Positions 1 to 8,427 of a stretch of 15,087 nt of DNA are shown piece by piece (the stretch's first letter is position 1; each line of letters opens with the position of its first letter). The position numbers were made by a program, and so were the translations under genes. The DNA comes from an uncultured Lachnospiraceae bacterium (GTDB taxonomy: Bacteria; Bacillota; Clostridia; Lachnospirales; Lachnospiraceae). Location of the stretch: assembly GCA_946549155.1 (NCBI GenBank), contig CAMNQN010000059.1:1-15087 (forward strand), written 5' to 3'. The notes below the pieces were generated by a model. That model saw nothing but the letters and a program-made list of their open reading frames with translations. It was not told the origin of the DNA and searched no databases.

Positions 1-543
1 TCCGAATTATTTTCCAGATGCTTGTGGCCCTGCGCGCCCGTCTCTTCCTGCTGTTCTATAGTTGGCTTTAAATAATCAAGCCTCAAATTGTATGCAAAAC
101 AGCAAATATCTGCTTCTGCATAAGCTGATTGTATGATAGAAAATACTGAGTCAAATTGTCAGTTTATCAAAAGTGAAAAATTTGTTATCAGGCATATCAT
201 TTCAGAACAAATTATCGAAAATGATGAAAAACTGTCAGCTTCGACAGGCACAAAGCCATAGACGGGAGCCGTTGCGTACTACTGGGTTGAATAATAAATT
301 TTTGGCTCCGAAGCAGCTTTAAATATATGGCTTAATCATTTTTCCCGTGCGTATACATTCAACATGTTTTTTAAGGCCGGCTCCGTCCTAGCGTTTCTTG
401 TATCCGGAGCAGTTTTCCAGAGGCATCTGCCCGCCCGGCTCCGCCTTTTCCTGCGTCCTGATACTTAACAAAACCCGAGGAACATTGCCACCAGAACCGC
501 AGCTGCCGTCGGACAGGGAATTTTTGTTTAGAAAAAAGTGTTC
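1..543. other. AT-rich region without a convincing gene
   Basis: No reading frame here has a start codon, a ribosome binding site and a recognisable product. A minus-strand frame is open from about 158 to the left edge (about 52 codons) but has no ATG and only a TTG at 86-84, so a gene end or beginning outside the window cannot be excluded. Visible structure: a nested inverted repeat TATGCA/TGCATA (91-96 and 117-122) with inner AGCA/TGCT; an 8-bp inverted repeat AATTTGTT (179-186) and AACAAATT (206-213); and the heptamer GGCTCCG three times (304-310, 379-385, 437-443) with an inverted CGGAGC at 405-410 that could pair with either flanking copy. None is followed by a T-run, so none is a clear terminator. 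An hpf/raiA gene, which often precedes secA in Firmicutes, is not visible. Confidence 0.5.
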
Positions 544-572
544 TTGTGTTTACCCCAGGAAAGTGTTACAAT
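544..572 (+). promoter_or_regulatory. Extended -10 promoter of secA-prfB
   Basis: A -35-like TTGTGT (544-549) lies exactly 17 bp before TACAAT (567-572), a 5/6 match to the -10 consensus. TG at 564-565 followed by one base gives an extended -10 element, which fits the weak -35. Transcription would begin near 579, giving a leader of about 36 nt before the secA start at 616. The ribosome binding site GGAG/AGGAG lies at about 600-609. Confidence 0.65.
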
Positions 573-615
573 AAAAAGCAGTGTAGCTATCTAAAACTGG
601 AGTAGGAGAAATCAG

Positions 616-3183
616 ATGAAATTTGTTGAAAAAATGTTTGGCACTCACAGCCAGAGAGAACTGAAGAGAATCATGCCTCTCGTGGATGAGATTGAGCGCC
701 TGCGGCCCACCATGCAGGCTCTGACGGATGAGCAGCTGCGGGATAAAACGAAAGAGTATAAGAAAAGATATGCGGAGGGGGAGTCTTTGGACTCGCTGCT
801 TCCGGAGGCCTACGCCACTGTGCGGGAGGCCGGCAAACGTGTCCTGGATATGGAGCATTACCGGGTGCAGTTAATCGGCGGCATCATTCTTCATCAGGGG
901 CGTATCGCGGAGATGCGTACCGGTGAAGGTAAGACGCTGGTATCCACGCTTCCGGCGTACCTGAACGCACTTACCGGTGAAGGAGTGCATATCGTTACGG
1001 TCAACGATTACCTGGCCAAGCGTGATGCGGAGTGGATGGGCAAGATCCATGAATTTTTAGGCCTGACTGTTGGATGTGTTCTGAACGACATGGACAATGA
1101 CGAACGAAGAAAACAGTATAGCTGCGATATCACTTATATTACCAACAACGAGCTGGGCTTCGATTACCTGAGAGACAACATGGTGATTTACAAGGAACAG
1201 CTGGTGCAGCGGGACCTGGTATATGCCATCATCGATGAGGTGGACTCCGTGCTGATTGACGAGGCCAGGACGCCCTTGATTATTTCCGGGCAGAGCGGCA
1301 AGTCCACGAAGCTTTATGAGGTCTGTGATATTTTAGCCAGACAGATGGTGCGGGGGGAAGCCAGCGGCGAGGTGACCAAGATGACCGCCATCATGGGTGA
1401 GGAGATCACGGAGACCGGAGACTTTATCGTGAACGAGAAGGACAAGGTGGTGACCCTCACTGCGGATGGTATTAAGAAGGTAGAGAAATTTTTCCAGATT
1501 GAAAACCTTTCCGACGCGGAAAACATTGAGATCCAGAACAATATTATTCTGGCGCTGCGGGCCCATAACCTGATGTTCCGCGACCGGGATTATGTGGTGA
1601 AGGACGATGAGGTGCTGATTGTAGACGAATTTACCGGACGTATCATGCCGGGACGCCGCTATTCTGACGGACTGCACCAGGCCATTGAGGCGAAGGAGCA
1701 TGTGAAGGTGAAGCGGGAGAGCAAGACGCTGGCCACCATCACCTTCCAGAACTTTTTCAATAAATATAAGAAGAAATCCGGCATGACCGGTACAGCCCTG
1801 ACAGAAGAGCAGGAGTTCCGTGATATTTACGGGATGGATGTTATTGAGATTCCCACCAACCGTCCGGTACAGAGAAAGGACCTGGACGATGCGGTTTACA
1901 TGACGAAAAAGGAAAAATACCGGGCCGTGGTGGAGGCGGTGAAGGAAGCCCACGCCAAGGGACAGCCGGTGCTGGTGGGTACCATTACCATCGAGGTATC
2001 AGAGCTTTTGTCCGGTATGCTGCGCAGGGAAGGCATTCCTCATAAGGTATTGAATGCCAAATTCCATGAGCTGGAGGCGGAGATCGTGGCGGATGCGGGT
2101 ATTCACGGAGCCGTCACCATTGCCACCAATATGGCGGGCCGTGGTACCGATATCAAGCTGGATGAGGAATCCAGGGCAGCCGGCGGCTTAAAGATCATCG
2201 GTACGGAGCGTCACGAATCCAGACGTATTGACAATCAGTTAAGAGGACGTTCCGGACGTCAGGGAGATCCGGGAGAATCCAGATTTTACATTTCCCTGGA
2301 GGACGACCTGATGCGTCTTTTCGGTTCCGAGAAGATGATGGGGATTTTCCGGTCTCTGGGCGTGCAGGAGAACGAGCAGATTGAGCACAAGATGCTTTCC
2401 TCCGCCATTGAGAAGGCTCAGAAGAAGATCGAGTCCAACAACTTCGGTATCCGTAAGAATCTGCTGGAGTATGACCAGGTGAACAACGATCAGCGTGAGA
2501 TCATTTACGCGGAGCGCCGCAAGGTGCTGGATGGAGAGAATATGCGGGATTCCATCTTCCGGATGATCACCGATACGGTGGACAATACAGTGGATACCTG
2601 CATTGCTGAGGATCAGGAAAACGGCGAATGGAATCTGCGAGAGCTGAATGATCTGCTGATTCCCATTATCCCGCTGGCGCCTGTCACCAGGGAAGCAGTG
2701 GCTTCCATGCGGAAGAATGAGCTGAAGCAGTATCTGAAGGAGCAGGCAGTGAAGGCTTATGAGTCCAAGGAGGCGGAGTTCCCGGAGCAGGAGCAGATAC
2801 GGGAACTGGAGCGTGTGATCCTGCTGAAGGTAGTGGATCGCAAGTGGATGGACCATATCGACGATATGGATCAGCTGCGCCAGGGCATTGGGCTGCAGGC
2901 TTATGGCCAGAAGGACCCGCTGGTGGAATATAAGATGAGCGGCTACGATATGTTCAACAGCATGACGGCGGCGATTCAGGAGGATACTCTGAAAATGCTG
3001 TATCATGTGAAGGTGGAGCAGAAGGTGGAGCGTGAGGAAGTGGCGAAGGTGACCGGTACCAATAAGGACGACACCAGTGTCCGCGCACCGAAGAAGCGCG
3101 CAGATGCCAAGATCTACCCCAACGATCCCTGCCCCTGCGGCAGCGGAAAGAAGTATAAGCAGTGCTGCGGCCGGAAGGCGTAA
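616..3183 (+). CDS. secA: Protein translocase ATPase SecA
   Basis: SecA is the ATP-driven motor that pushes unfolded preproteins through the SecYEG channel in the cytoplasmic membrane. The 855-residue product has the whole family architecture: nucleotide-binding domain 1 with Walker A MRTGEGKT (100-107), the DEAD-like DEVDS motif (207-211) followed by LIDEARTPLIISG, the preprotein cross-linking region, nucleotide-binding domain 2 with NMAGRGTDIKL and the arginine-finger stretch QLRGRSGRQGDPGE, then helical scaffold and wing domains. The C-terminus is the SecB/phospholipid-type zinc site with Cys839, Cys841, Cys850 and Cys851. The length is normal for a Firmicute SecA. The ATG at 616 is favoured by an AGGAG site 6-7 bases upstream. 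prfB follows after 42 bp, the common secA-prfB order in Firmicutes, and the two probably share the promoter at 544-572. No truncation or frameshift is seen. Confidence 0.98.
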   Translation: MKFVEKMFGTHSQRELKRIMPLVDEIERLRPTMQALTDEQLRDKTKEYKKRYAEGESLDSLLPEAYATVREAGKRVLDMEHYRVQLIGGIILHQGRIAEMRTGEGKTLVSTLPAYLNALTGEGVHIVTVNDYLAKRDAEWMGKIHEFLGLTVGCVLNDMDNDERRKQYSCDITYITNNELGFDYLRDNMVIYKEQLVQRDLVYAIIDEVDSVLIDEARTPLIISGQSGKSTKLYEVCDILARQMVRGEASGEVTKMTAIMGEEITETGDFIVNEKDKVVTLTADGIKKVEKFFQIENLSDAENIEIQNNIILALRAHNLMFRDRDYVVKDDEVLIVDEFTGRIMPGRRYSDGLHQAIEAKEHVKVKRESKTLATITFQNFFNKYKKKSGMTGTALTEEQEFRDIYGMDVIEIPTNRPVQRKDLDDAVYMTKKEKYRAVVEAVKEAHAKGQPVLVGTITIEVSELLSGMLRREGIPHKVLNAKFHELEAEIVADAGIHGAVTIATNMAGRGTDIKLDEESRAAGGLKIIGTERHESRRIDNQLRGRSGRQGDPGESRFYISLEDDLMRLFGSEKMMGIFRSLGVQENEQIEHKMLSSAIEKAQKKIESNNFGIRKNLLEYDQVNNDQREIIYAERRKVLDGENMRDSIFRMITDTVDNTVDTCIAEDQENGEWNLRELNDLLIPIIPLAPVTREAVASMRKNELKQYLKEQAVKAYESKEAEFPEQEQIRELERVILLKVVDRKWMDHIDDMDQLRQGIGLQAYGQKDPLVEYKMSGYDMFNSMTAAIQEDTLKMLYHVKVEQKVEREEVAKVTGTNKDDTSVRAPKKRADAKIYPNDPCPCGSGKKYKQCCGRKA

Positions 3184-3225
3184 GTAGCAGCAGGAGAATA
3201 GGAAATCAGGAAAGAAGGTGAAGCT

Positions 3226-4345
3226 GTGGTCGAGCTGGACGAGTTTAAAGCTATTTTAAACAGTTATACGAAACCATTAGTGGAAGTGAGGGATTCACTT
3301 TGACCTGCTAAATAAAGAGCAGAGAATCCAGGAGCTGGAGCGGGAGATGGAGGCACCGGATTTCTGGGATAATCCGGAGAAATCCCAGGAATCTATGAAG
3401 GTGTTAAAGAGCCTGAAGGATGATGTGGAAGTATACAGTCAGCTGAAGGAGCAGTACGACGAGATCGAGCTGCTGATTGAGATGGGCTATGAGGAGAACG
3501 ATCCGGCGGTGATTCCGGAGATTCAGGAAACGTTGGATTCCTTTAGGGATACCTTTGACTCCATCCGTATCAAGACATTGCTTTCCGGCGAATACGATAA
3601 AGATAATGCCATTGTGACGCTGCACGCCGGGGCGGGCGGCACGGAATCCTGTGACTGGGCGGCCATGCTGTACCGCATGTACACCCGCTGGGCGGACAAG
3701 AGAGGCTTCGCGGTGGAGGTGCTGGACTATCTGGACGGGGATGAAGCCGGGATTAAATCTGTTACCTTCCAGGTGAACGGGGAGAACGCTTTCGGATATC
3801 TGAAATCGGAGCGGGGTGTCCATCGGCTGGTGCGTATTTCCCCCTTCAACGCGGCGGGAAAACGGCAGACCTCCTTCGTAAGCTGTGATGTGATGCCGGA
3901 TATTGAGGAGGATGTGGATGTGGAAATCCGGGACGAGGATATCCGGATTGATACCTATCGTTCCAGCGGAGCAGGCGGACAGCACATTAACAAGACCTCC
4001 TCCGCCATCCGTATCACCCATTTCCCCACCGGAATTGTGGTACAGTGCCAGAATGAGCGTTCCCAGCACATGAATAAGGACAAGGCGATGCAGATGCTGA
4101 AGGCCAAGCTGTATATACTCAAGCAGCAGGAGAATAAGGAGAAGGCCTCTGACATCCGGGGTGAGGTAAAGGAAATCGGCTGGGGCAATCAGATTCGCTC
4201 CTATGTATTTCAGCCCTATACCATGGTGAAGGATCATCGAACCAATGCGGAGACCGGAAATGTGGACAGTGTGATGGACGGAAATATTGACCCGTTTATC
4301 AACGCTTATCTGAAATGGCTTACCGTGGGGCCGGAGGAAGAATAA
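3226..4345 (+). CDS. prfB: Peptide chain release factor 2 (programmed +1 frameshift)
   Basis: RF2 recognises UGA and UAA stop codons and triggers release of the finished peptide. Translation starts at a GTG (3226) 6 bases after AAGGTG, runs 25 codons to CTT, meets an in-frame TGA (3301-3303), and continues in the +1 frame from GAC at 3302. The joined protein has 372 residues. It contains the stop-codon-reading tripeptide SPF at 205-207 and the catalytic GGQ at 250-252, the same numbering as in E. coli RF2, which supports both the start and the shift. The N-terminal part is the usual helical domain. Expression should be autoregulated: low RF2 slows termination at the TGA and favours the shift. 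The gene lies 42 bp after secA and ends before a strong terminator. A sequencing error instead of a true shift is unlikely because the CTT-TGA-C context is the conserved family signal. Confidence 0.97.
3288..3304 (+). promoter_or_regulatory. RF2 programmed +1 frameshift site
   Basis: The slippery CTT (3298-3300) is followed by TGA and C, the conserved CUU-UGA-C shift signal of prfB. An internal Shine-Dalgarno-like GAGGG lies at 3288-3292. In E. coli the stimulator AGGGGG ends 3 bases before CUU. Here the stretch that pairs with the anti-SD is shorter (GAGG) and ends about 6 bases before CTT, so the stimulation may be weaker or work differently. Confidence 0.9.
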
Positions 4346-4356
4346 GAGAGAGTAAA

Positions 4357-4402
4357 GAATGCCGCAGAACTCTTTTTGAAAGAAGAGGGCTGCGGCATTT
4401 TT
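4357..4402 (+). terminator. Rho-independent terminator after prfB
   Basis: A 9-bp stem ATGCCGCAG (4359-4367) pairs perfectly with CTGCGGCAT (4390-4398). The loop can form an inner CTCTT/AAGAG stem. A T-run covers 4398-4402. It starts 12 bp after the prfB stop and closes the secA-prfB transcript. Confidence 0.9.
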
Positions 4403-4405
4403 GCG

Positions 4406-4434
4406 TTGCGCGAAAGAGGGAAATATGGTAATAT
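4406..4434 (+). promoter_or_regulatory. Promoter of the ACT/ApgM unit
   Basis: A -35-like TTGCGC (4406-4411) is spaced 17 bp from TAATAT (4429-4434, 4/6 match). TG at 4426-4427 makes an extended -10. The position, right after the prfB terminator and about 60 bp before the ATG at 4496, fits a new transcription unit. Confidence 0.55.
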
Positions 4435-4495
4435 CTTTTCCGGGATTACAAATGTATTTCAGGTACAAACAAAAGGCGGGAAGGGAGAAAAGCAG

Positions 4496-4939
4496 ATGGC
4501 AGGAAAATCACAGTATTTTGTGGTGAAGCAAAAGGCTGTGCCGGAGGTGTTGCTGAAGGTGGTGGAGGCCAAACGGCTGTTGGAGACCAGGGCGGCGGAG
4601 ACAGTGCAGGAGGCTGCCGACCAGGTGGGAATCAGCCGGAGTTCTTTTTACAAGTATAAGGATGATATTTTTCCATTTCATGAGAATGCCAGAGGAAAGA
4701 CGATCACTTTTGTACTTCAGATGCATGATGAGCCAGGTCTTCTTTCTGACGTGCTGAAAGTGGTGGCGGATTACCGTGCGAATATTCTTACGATCCATCA
4801 GAGCATTCCCTGCAATGGAATCGCCTCTACGACCCTCAGTGTGGAGGTACTGCCCTCCACAGGCGACATGTCGGAAATGATGGAAACCATTGAAACAAAA
4901 AAGGGCATACAACATTTAAATATTTTGGGTGGTGAATAG
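4496..4939 (+). CDS. pheB: PheB-like (UPF0735) HTH-ACT domain protein
   Basis: The product is 147 residues, the usual length of the UPF0735/PheB family. An N-terminal helix-turn-helix-like segment (about 36-57, with ETVQEAADQVGISRSSFYKY) precedes an ACT domain (about 70-145) carrying the typical DEPGLLSDVL turn (78-87), where ACT domains commonly bind an amino acid. In B. subtilis the homologue sits beside pheA; here the neighbour, 2 bp downstream, is an ApgM-type enzyme, so the pair is surely co-transcribed. A role as an amino-acid-responsive regulator of that enzyme or of its gene is inferred from domains and context. The ATG at 4496 is chosen because AGGGAG lies 8 bases upstream; a longer frame from a TTG at 4376 would run through the upstream terminator and promoter. 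The ligand is unknown. Confidence 0.9.
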   Translation: MAGKSQYFVVKQKAVPEVLLKVVEAKRLLETRAAETVQEAADQVGISRSSFYKYKDDIFPFHENARGKTITFVLQMHDEPGLLSDVLKVVADYRANILTIHQSIPCNGIASTTLSVEVLPSTGDMSEMMETIETKKGIQHLNILGGE

Positions 4940-4941
4940 AG

Positions 4942-6138
4942 ATGAAGTATATCGTAGTGTTAGGAGACGGAATGGCGGACGAACCCATCGGGAGCTTAGG
5001 CGGGAAAACTCCGCTGGAGGCGGCCAGAACCCCCATGATGGATGAGCTGGCAAAAAAATCAGAGATGGGCCTGGTTCACACGATTCCGGAGGGAATGAAG
5101 CCGGGGAGCGACACGGCTAATCTGGCAGTGATGGGATATGATCCGAAGATTTATTATACAGGGCGCTCTCCCCTGGAGGCGCTTAGCATCGGCATCCCCA
5201 TGGAAGCGGAGGATGTGGCGCTGCGGTGTAACCTGGTGACGCTTTCGGAGGAGGAGCCCTATGAGGAGAAGTTTCTGATTGATCACAGCTCCGATGAGAT
5301 CAGCACAGAGGATGCAGCGGTGCTGGTGGAGACGCTGCAAAGGGAACTGAAACGGGACGGATACCGTCTGTATCCGGGCACCAGCTATCGTCACTGTTTG
5401 ATCTGGGAGAGGGGAGAGGTGGTGGAGCTGGCTCCGCCCCACGATCATCTGGCCCAGAAGGTGGGCCCCTGGCTGCCAGGGGATCCGATTCTTTTGGAGA
5501 TGCAGAAGCGAAGCTATGAGATTTTGTCGAAGCATCCCATTAATCTGGAGCGGAAGGCCAGGGGACTGAACCCTGCCAACAGCTGCTGGTTTTGGGGAGC
5601 CGGTACAAGGCCTGCTCTCACTGCCTTTGAGGATAATTACCATAAAAGGGGCGTGATGATTTCCGCAGTGGATCTGTTAAAGGGTATTGCGGTGGGCGCC
5701 GGCATGAAGAATATTCAGGTGGAGGGAGCCAACGGCGGCCTGCATACGAATTACGAGGGAAAGGCCCAGGCAGCGGTGGATGCCCTGCTGCGGGGCGGGT
5801 ACGATTTTGCCTACATCCATGTGGAGGCTCCTGACGAGATGGGGCATCAGGGCAGTGCCGAACGGAAGATTGAGGCGATTCAATATCTGGATCAGCGGGT
5901 GATCCGTCCGGTGAAGAATCAGATGGACGCCTCCGGGGAGGATTACCGGATGCTGATTCTGCCGGATCATCCTACGCCCATCCGGGTGAGGACCCACACG
6001 GCGGATCCGGTGCCATATCTGCTCTATGACAGCACTGCGCTCCAGTCCCATGACTGGCAGTATAATGAGCGGGAGGCGAAGGAGAGCGGCCGTTATATGG
6101 CGGAGGGATACCGGATGATGGAGTATCTGCTGCGGTAA
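4942..6138 (+). CDS. apgM: ApgM-type phosphoglycerate mutase family protein; possible homoserine kinase
   Basis: This 398-residue protein belongs to the alkaline-phosphatase-like, cofactor-independent phosphoglycerate mutase (archaeal ApgM) family. Metal and catalytic residues are visible: Asp9 in GDGMAD, Ser56 in PGSDTANLAVMGYDP (the phosphorylated serine in true mutases), Asp298 and His302 in HVEAPDEMGHQG, Asp342-His343 in PDHPTP and His352 in RTHTADPVP. True members interconvert 2- and 3-phosphoglycerate. However, a bacterial subgroup, often beside threonine-pathway genes, has been proposed to act as a homoserine kinase analogue. The adjacent ACT protein, 2 bp upstream, favours an amino-acid role. 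No homoserine dehydrogenase or threonine synthase gene is in the window, so the activity stays open. The start at 4942 has a weak GGTGG site inside the previous gene, consistent with translational coupling. Confidence 0.88.
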   Translation: MKYIVVLGDGMADEPIGSLGGKTPLEAARTPMMDELAKKSEMGLVHTIPEGMKPGSDTANLAVMGYDPKIYYTGRSPLEALSIGIPMEAEDVALRCNLVTLSEEEPYEEKFLIDHSSDEISTEDAAVLVETLQRELKRDGYRLYPGTSYRHCLIWERGEVVELAPPHDHLAQKVGPWLPGDPILLEMQKRSYEILSKHPINLERKARGLNPANSCWFWGAGTRPALTAFEDNYHKRGVMISAVDLLKGIAVGAGMKNIQVEGANGGLHTNYEGKAQAAVDALLRGGYDFAYIHVEAPDEMGHQGSAERKIEAIQYLDQRVIRPVKNQMDASGEDYRMLILPDHPTPIRVRTHTADPVPYLLYDSTALQSHDWQYNEREAKESGRYMAEGYRMMEYLLR

Positions 6139-6174
6139 GAGTATCATTATATTCATAACGCAGAATATTTTTTT
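6130..6174 (+). terminator. Possible weak terminator after apgM
   Basis: Two competing foldings are possible: CTGCG (6130-6134) with CGCAG (6159-6163), or the AT-only stem ATATTC (6149-6154) with GAATAT (6163-6168). Both lead into a run of seven T (6168-6174). The stems are short, so termination may be partial. The rest of the gap to tex (6175-6261) shows a small GGCC/GGCC hairpin and the tex ribosome binding site, but no convincing promoter. Confidence 0.45.
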
Positions 6175-6261
6175 GCGCGGGTCTGGCAAAGGCACAGACA
6201 GAGCGGGCCGGGTTGCGGCCATTTATCATGGACAACGGAAGAAACAGAAAGAGAGTGGAGC

Positions 6262-8412
6262 ATGGATATTATTAAGACACTGGCACAGGAACTGGAGGTA
6301 AAGAGCTGGCAGGTGGAGGCGGCCGTGGGACTGATTGACGATGGAAACACGATTCCCTTTATTTCCAGGTATCGGAAGGAGGCTACAGGCTCTCTGAACG
6401 ATGAGGTGCTGAGAAAATTATATGAGCGGCTGAATTACCTGCGCAATCTGGAGGAGAAGAAGGAACAGGTGATTTCCTCCATCCAGGAGCAGGGAAAATT
6501 GACGCCGGAGCTGAAGAGAGAGATTTTGGATGCGGCCACCTTAGTGGCGGTGGAGGATCTTTACCGGCCCTACCGGCCAAAGCGGAGGACCAGGGCCACC
6601 ATTGCCAAGGAGAGAGGGCTGGAGCCTCTGGCTAATATTATACTGCTGCAGCTGACAAAAAATCCCCTGGAGAAGGAGGCAGAAGCCTTTTTATCGGAGG
6701 AAAAGGGCGTACTTACGGTGCAGGAGGCCCTGCAGGGGGCCATGGATATTCTGGCGGAGCTGCTTTCTGACCGGGCGGACTGCCGGACCCGGATCCGGGA
6801 GATGACCCTGCGGGAAGGGCGGCTGACCTCCGCAGCGAAGGATGAGAAGGCGGAGTCCGTCTATGAGATGTATTATCAGTACGAGGAGGTCCTGACGAAG
6901 GTGGCCGGGCACCGGATACTGGCCATTAACCGGGGAGAAAAGGAAAAATTCCTGGTGGTGAAGCTGGAGGCTCCGGAGGAGAAGATTTTATCCTATCTGG
7001 AACGTCAGTTAATTACCCGGGATAATCCCATCACCGCGCCTCTGTTAAGGGAGGTGGCCCAGGACAGCTACAAGCGCCTGATTGCCCCGGCCATTGAGCG
7101 GGAAATCCGGAATGACCTGACGGAGAAGGCGGAGGACGGTGCAATCTCGGTGTTTGGAAAAAACCTGGAGCAGCTTTTGATGCAGCCGCCCATTTCCGGA
7201 CAGACGGTGTTGGGTTGGGATCCGGCGTTTCGCACCGGCTGTAAGCTGGCGGTGGTGGATCCCACCGGAAAGGTGCTGGATACCACCGTCATTTATCCCA
7301 CAGCGCCCACCACGCCGGCCAAGATCGCTGCTGCCAAGGAAACCCTGAAGAAATGGATCAGAAAATACCATATCACCCTGTTTTCCGTGGGAAATGGCAC
7401 AGCTTCCCGGGAATCGGAGCAAATTATTGTGGAACTGTTTCAGGAGATTCCGGAGAAGGTGCAGTATGTGATCGTCAACGAGGCGGGAGCATCTGTCTAT
7501 TCCGCCAGCAAGCTGGCTACAGAGGAATTTCCGAATTTTGATGTGGGGCAGAGAAGCGCCGCGTCCATCGCCAGAAGGCTGCAGGATCCTTTGGCGGAGC
7601 TGGTGAAAATCGATCCGAAATCCATCGGTGTGGGGCAGTATCAGCATGATATGAACCAGAAAAAGCTGGGGGAAGCCTTAAACGGCGTGGTGGAGGACTG
7701 CGTAAATAAGGTGGGCGTGGATCTGAACACGGCCTCTGTGTCTTTGATGGAGTATGTATCCGGCATTTCCAAGGCTATCGCGAAAAATGTGGTGAGCTAC
7801 CGGGAAGAAAACGGACGCTTTACGGATCGCCGCCAGCTTCTGAAGGTGGCCAAGCTGGGGCCCAAGGCCTATGAGCAGTGTGCAGGATTCCTGCGAATCA
7901 CAGGGGGCCAGAATCCTCTGGATGGCACCAGCGTACACCCGGAGAGCTATCAGGCGGCAGAAAAACTGCTTGACAGGCTGGGCTACACACTGGAGGATGT
8001 GGCAGCGGGGAATCTGAAGGGAATCTCCAAAAAGGTGACGGACTATAAAAGGCTGGCAGAGGAGCTTGAGATCGGGGAACCAACCCTCCGGGATATTGTA
8101 AAGGAGCTGGAAAAGCCGGGCAGGGATCCCAGAGAGGAGATGCCAAAGCCGGTGCTGCGCAGCGATGTGCTGGATATGAAGGACCTTAAGCCCGGCATGA
8201 TTCTGAAGGGAACGGTGCGGAATGTGATTGATTTTGGCGCCTTCGTGGATATCGGCGTACATCAGGATGGTCTGGTACACATCTCCCAGATGAGCAGCAA
8301 AAAGTTCATCAAGCATCCCCTGGAGGTGGTGAGCGTGGGCGACATCGTGGAGGTGAAGGTGCTCAGTGTGGATTTGGCGAAGAAGAGAATCGCTCTGAGC
8401 ATGAAATTATAA
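6262..8412 (+). CDS. tex: Tex-family RNA-binding transcription accessory protein
   Basis: Tex proteins bind nucleic acid through a C-terminal S1 domain and are linked to transcription and RNA metabolism; the exact role in Firmicutes is unsettled. The 716-residue product has the standard length and order: an N-terminal helical HTH-like region with GNTIPFISRYRKEATGSL, a central YqgF/RNase-H-like domain from about 313 (VLGWDPAFRTGCKLAVVD), tandem helix-hairpin-helix motifs from about 480 (GVDLNTAS; GPKAYEQCAGFLRI), and an S1 domain at about 643-716 (GTVRNVIDFGAFVDIGVHQD). The ATG at 6262 follows a GTGGAG site at close distance. A 15-codon frame from an ATG at 6227 overlaps this start in another frame but has no ribosome binding site. 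The LacI-type gene begins 15 bp after the stop. Confidence 0.97.
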   Translation: MDIIKTLAQELEVKSWQVEAAVGLIDDGNTIPFISRYRKEATGSLNDEVLRKLYERLNYLRNLEEKKEQVISSIQEQGKLTPELKREILDAATLVAVEDLYRPYRPKRRTRATIAKERGLEPLANIILLQLTKNPLEKEAEAFLSEEKGVLTVQEALQGAMDILAELLSDRADCRTRIREMTLREGRLTSAAKDEKAESVYEMYYQYEEVLTKVAGHRILAINRGEKEKFLVVKLEAPEEKILSYLERQLITRDNPITAPLLREVAQDSYKRLIAPAIEREIRNDLTEKAEDGAISVFGKNLEQLLMQPPISGQTVLGWDPAFRTGCKLAVVDPTGKVLDTTVIYPTAPTTPAKIAAAKETLKKWIRKYHITLFSVGNGTASRESEQIIVELFQEIPEKVQYVIVNEAGASVYSASKLATEEFPNFDVGQRSAASIARRLQDPLAELVKIDPKSIGVGQYQHDMNQKKLGEALNGVVEDCVNKVGVDLNTASVSLMEYVSGISKAIAKNVVSYREENGRFTDRRQLLKVAKLGPKAYEQCAGFLRITGGQNPLDGTSVHPESYQAAEKLLDRLGYTLEDVAAGNLKGISKKVTDYKRLAEELEIGEPTLRDIVKELEKPGRDPREEMPKPVLRSDVLDMKDLKPGMILKGTVRNVIDFGAFVDIGVHQDGLVHISQMSSKKFIKHPLEVVSVGDIVEVKVLSVDLAKKRIALSMKL

Positions 8413-8427
8413 AAGGATGGTGGAAAA

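Noticed and set aside
221..322. 33-codon plus-strand frame starting with two ATG codons
   Set aside because: No ribosome binding site and no recognisable sequence; length expected by chance.
3301..3303. TGA in prfB read as a pseudogene-making stop
   Set aside because: The CTT-TGA-C context and the normal numbering of SPF and GGQ after a +1 shift show programmed frameshifting, not gene decay.
3404..4468. 354-codon open frame antisense to prfB
   Set aside because: It runs through the prfB terminator and opposite the conserved SPF and GGQ motifs; no protein family features.
4376..4495. N-terminal extension of the ACT protein from a TTG
   Set aside because: The extension would cover the prfB terminator and the gene's own promoter; the ATG at 4496 gives the standard 147 residues and has a good ribosome binding site.
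6227..6274. 15-codon frame overlapping the tex start, possible leader peptide
   Set aside because: No ribosome binding site of its own and no amino-acid bias suggesting attenuation.
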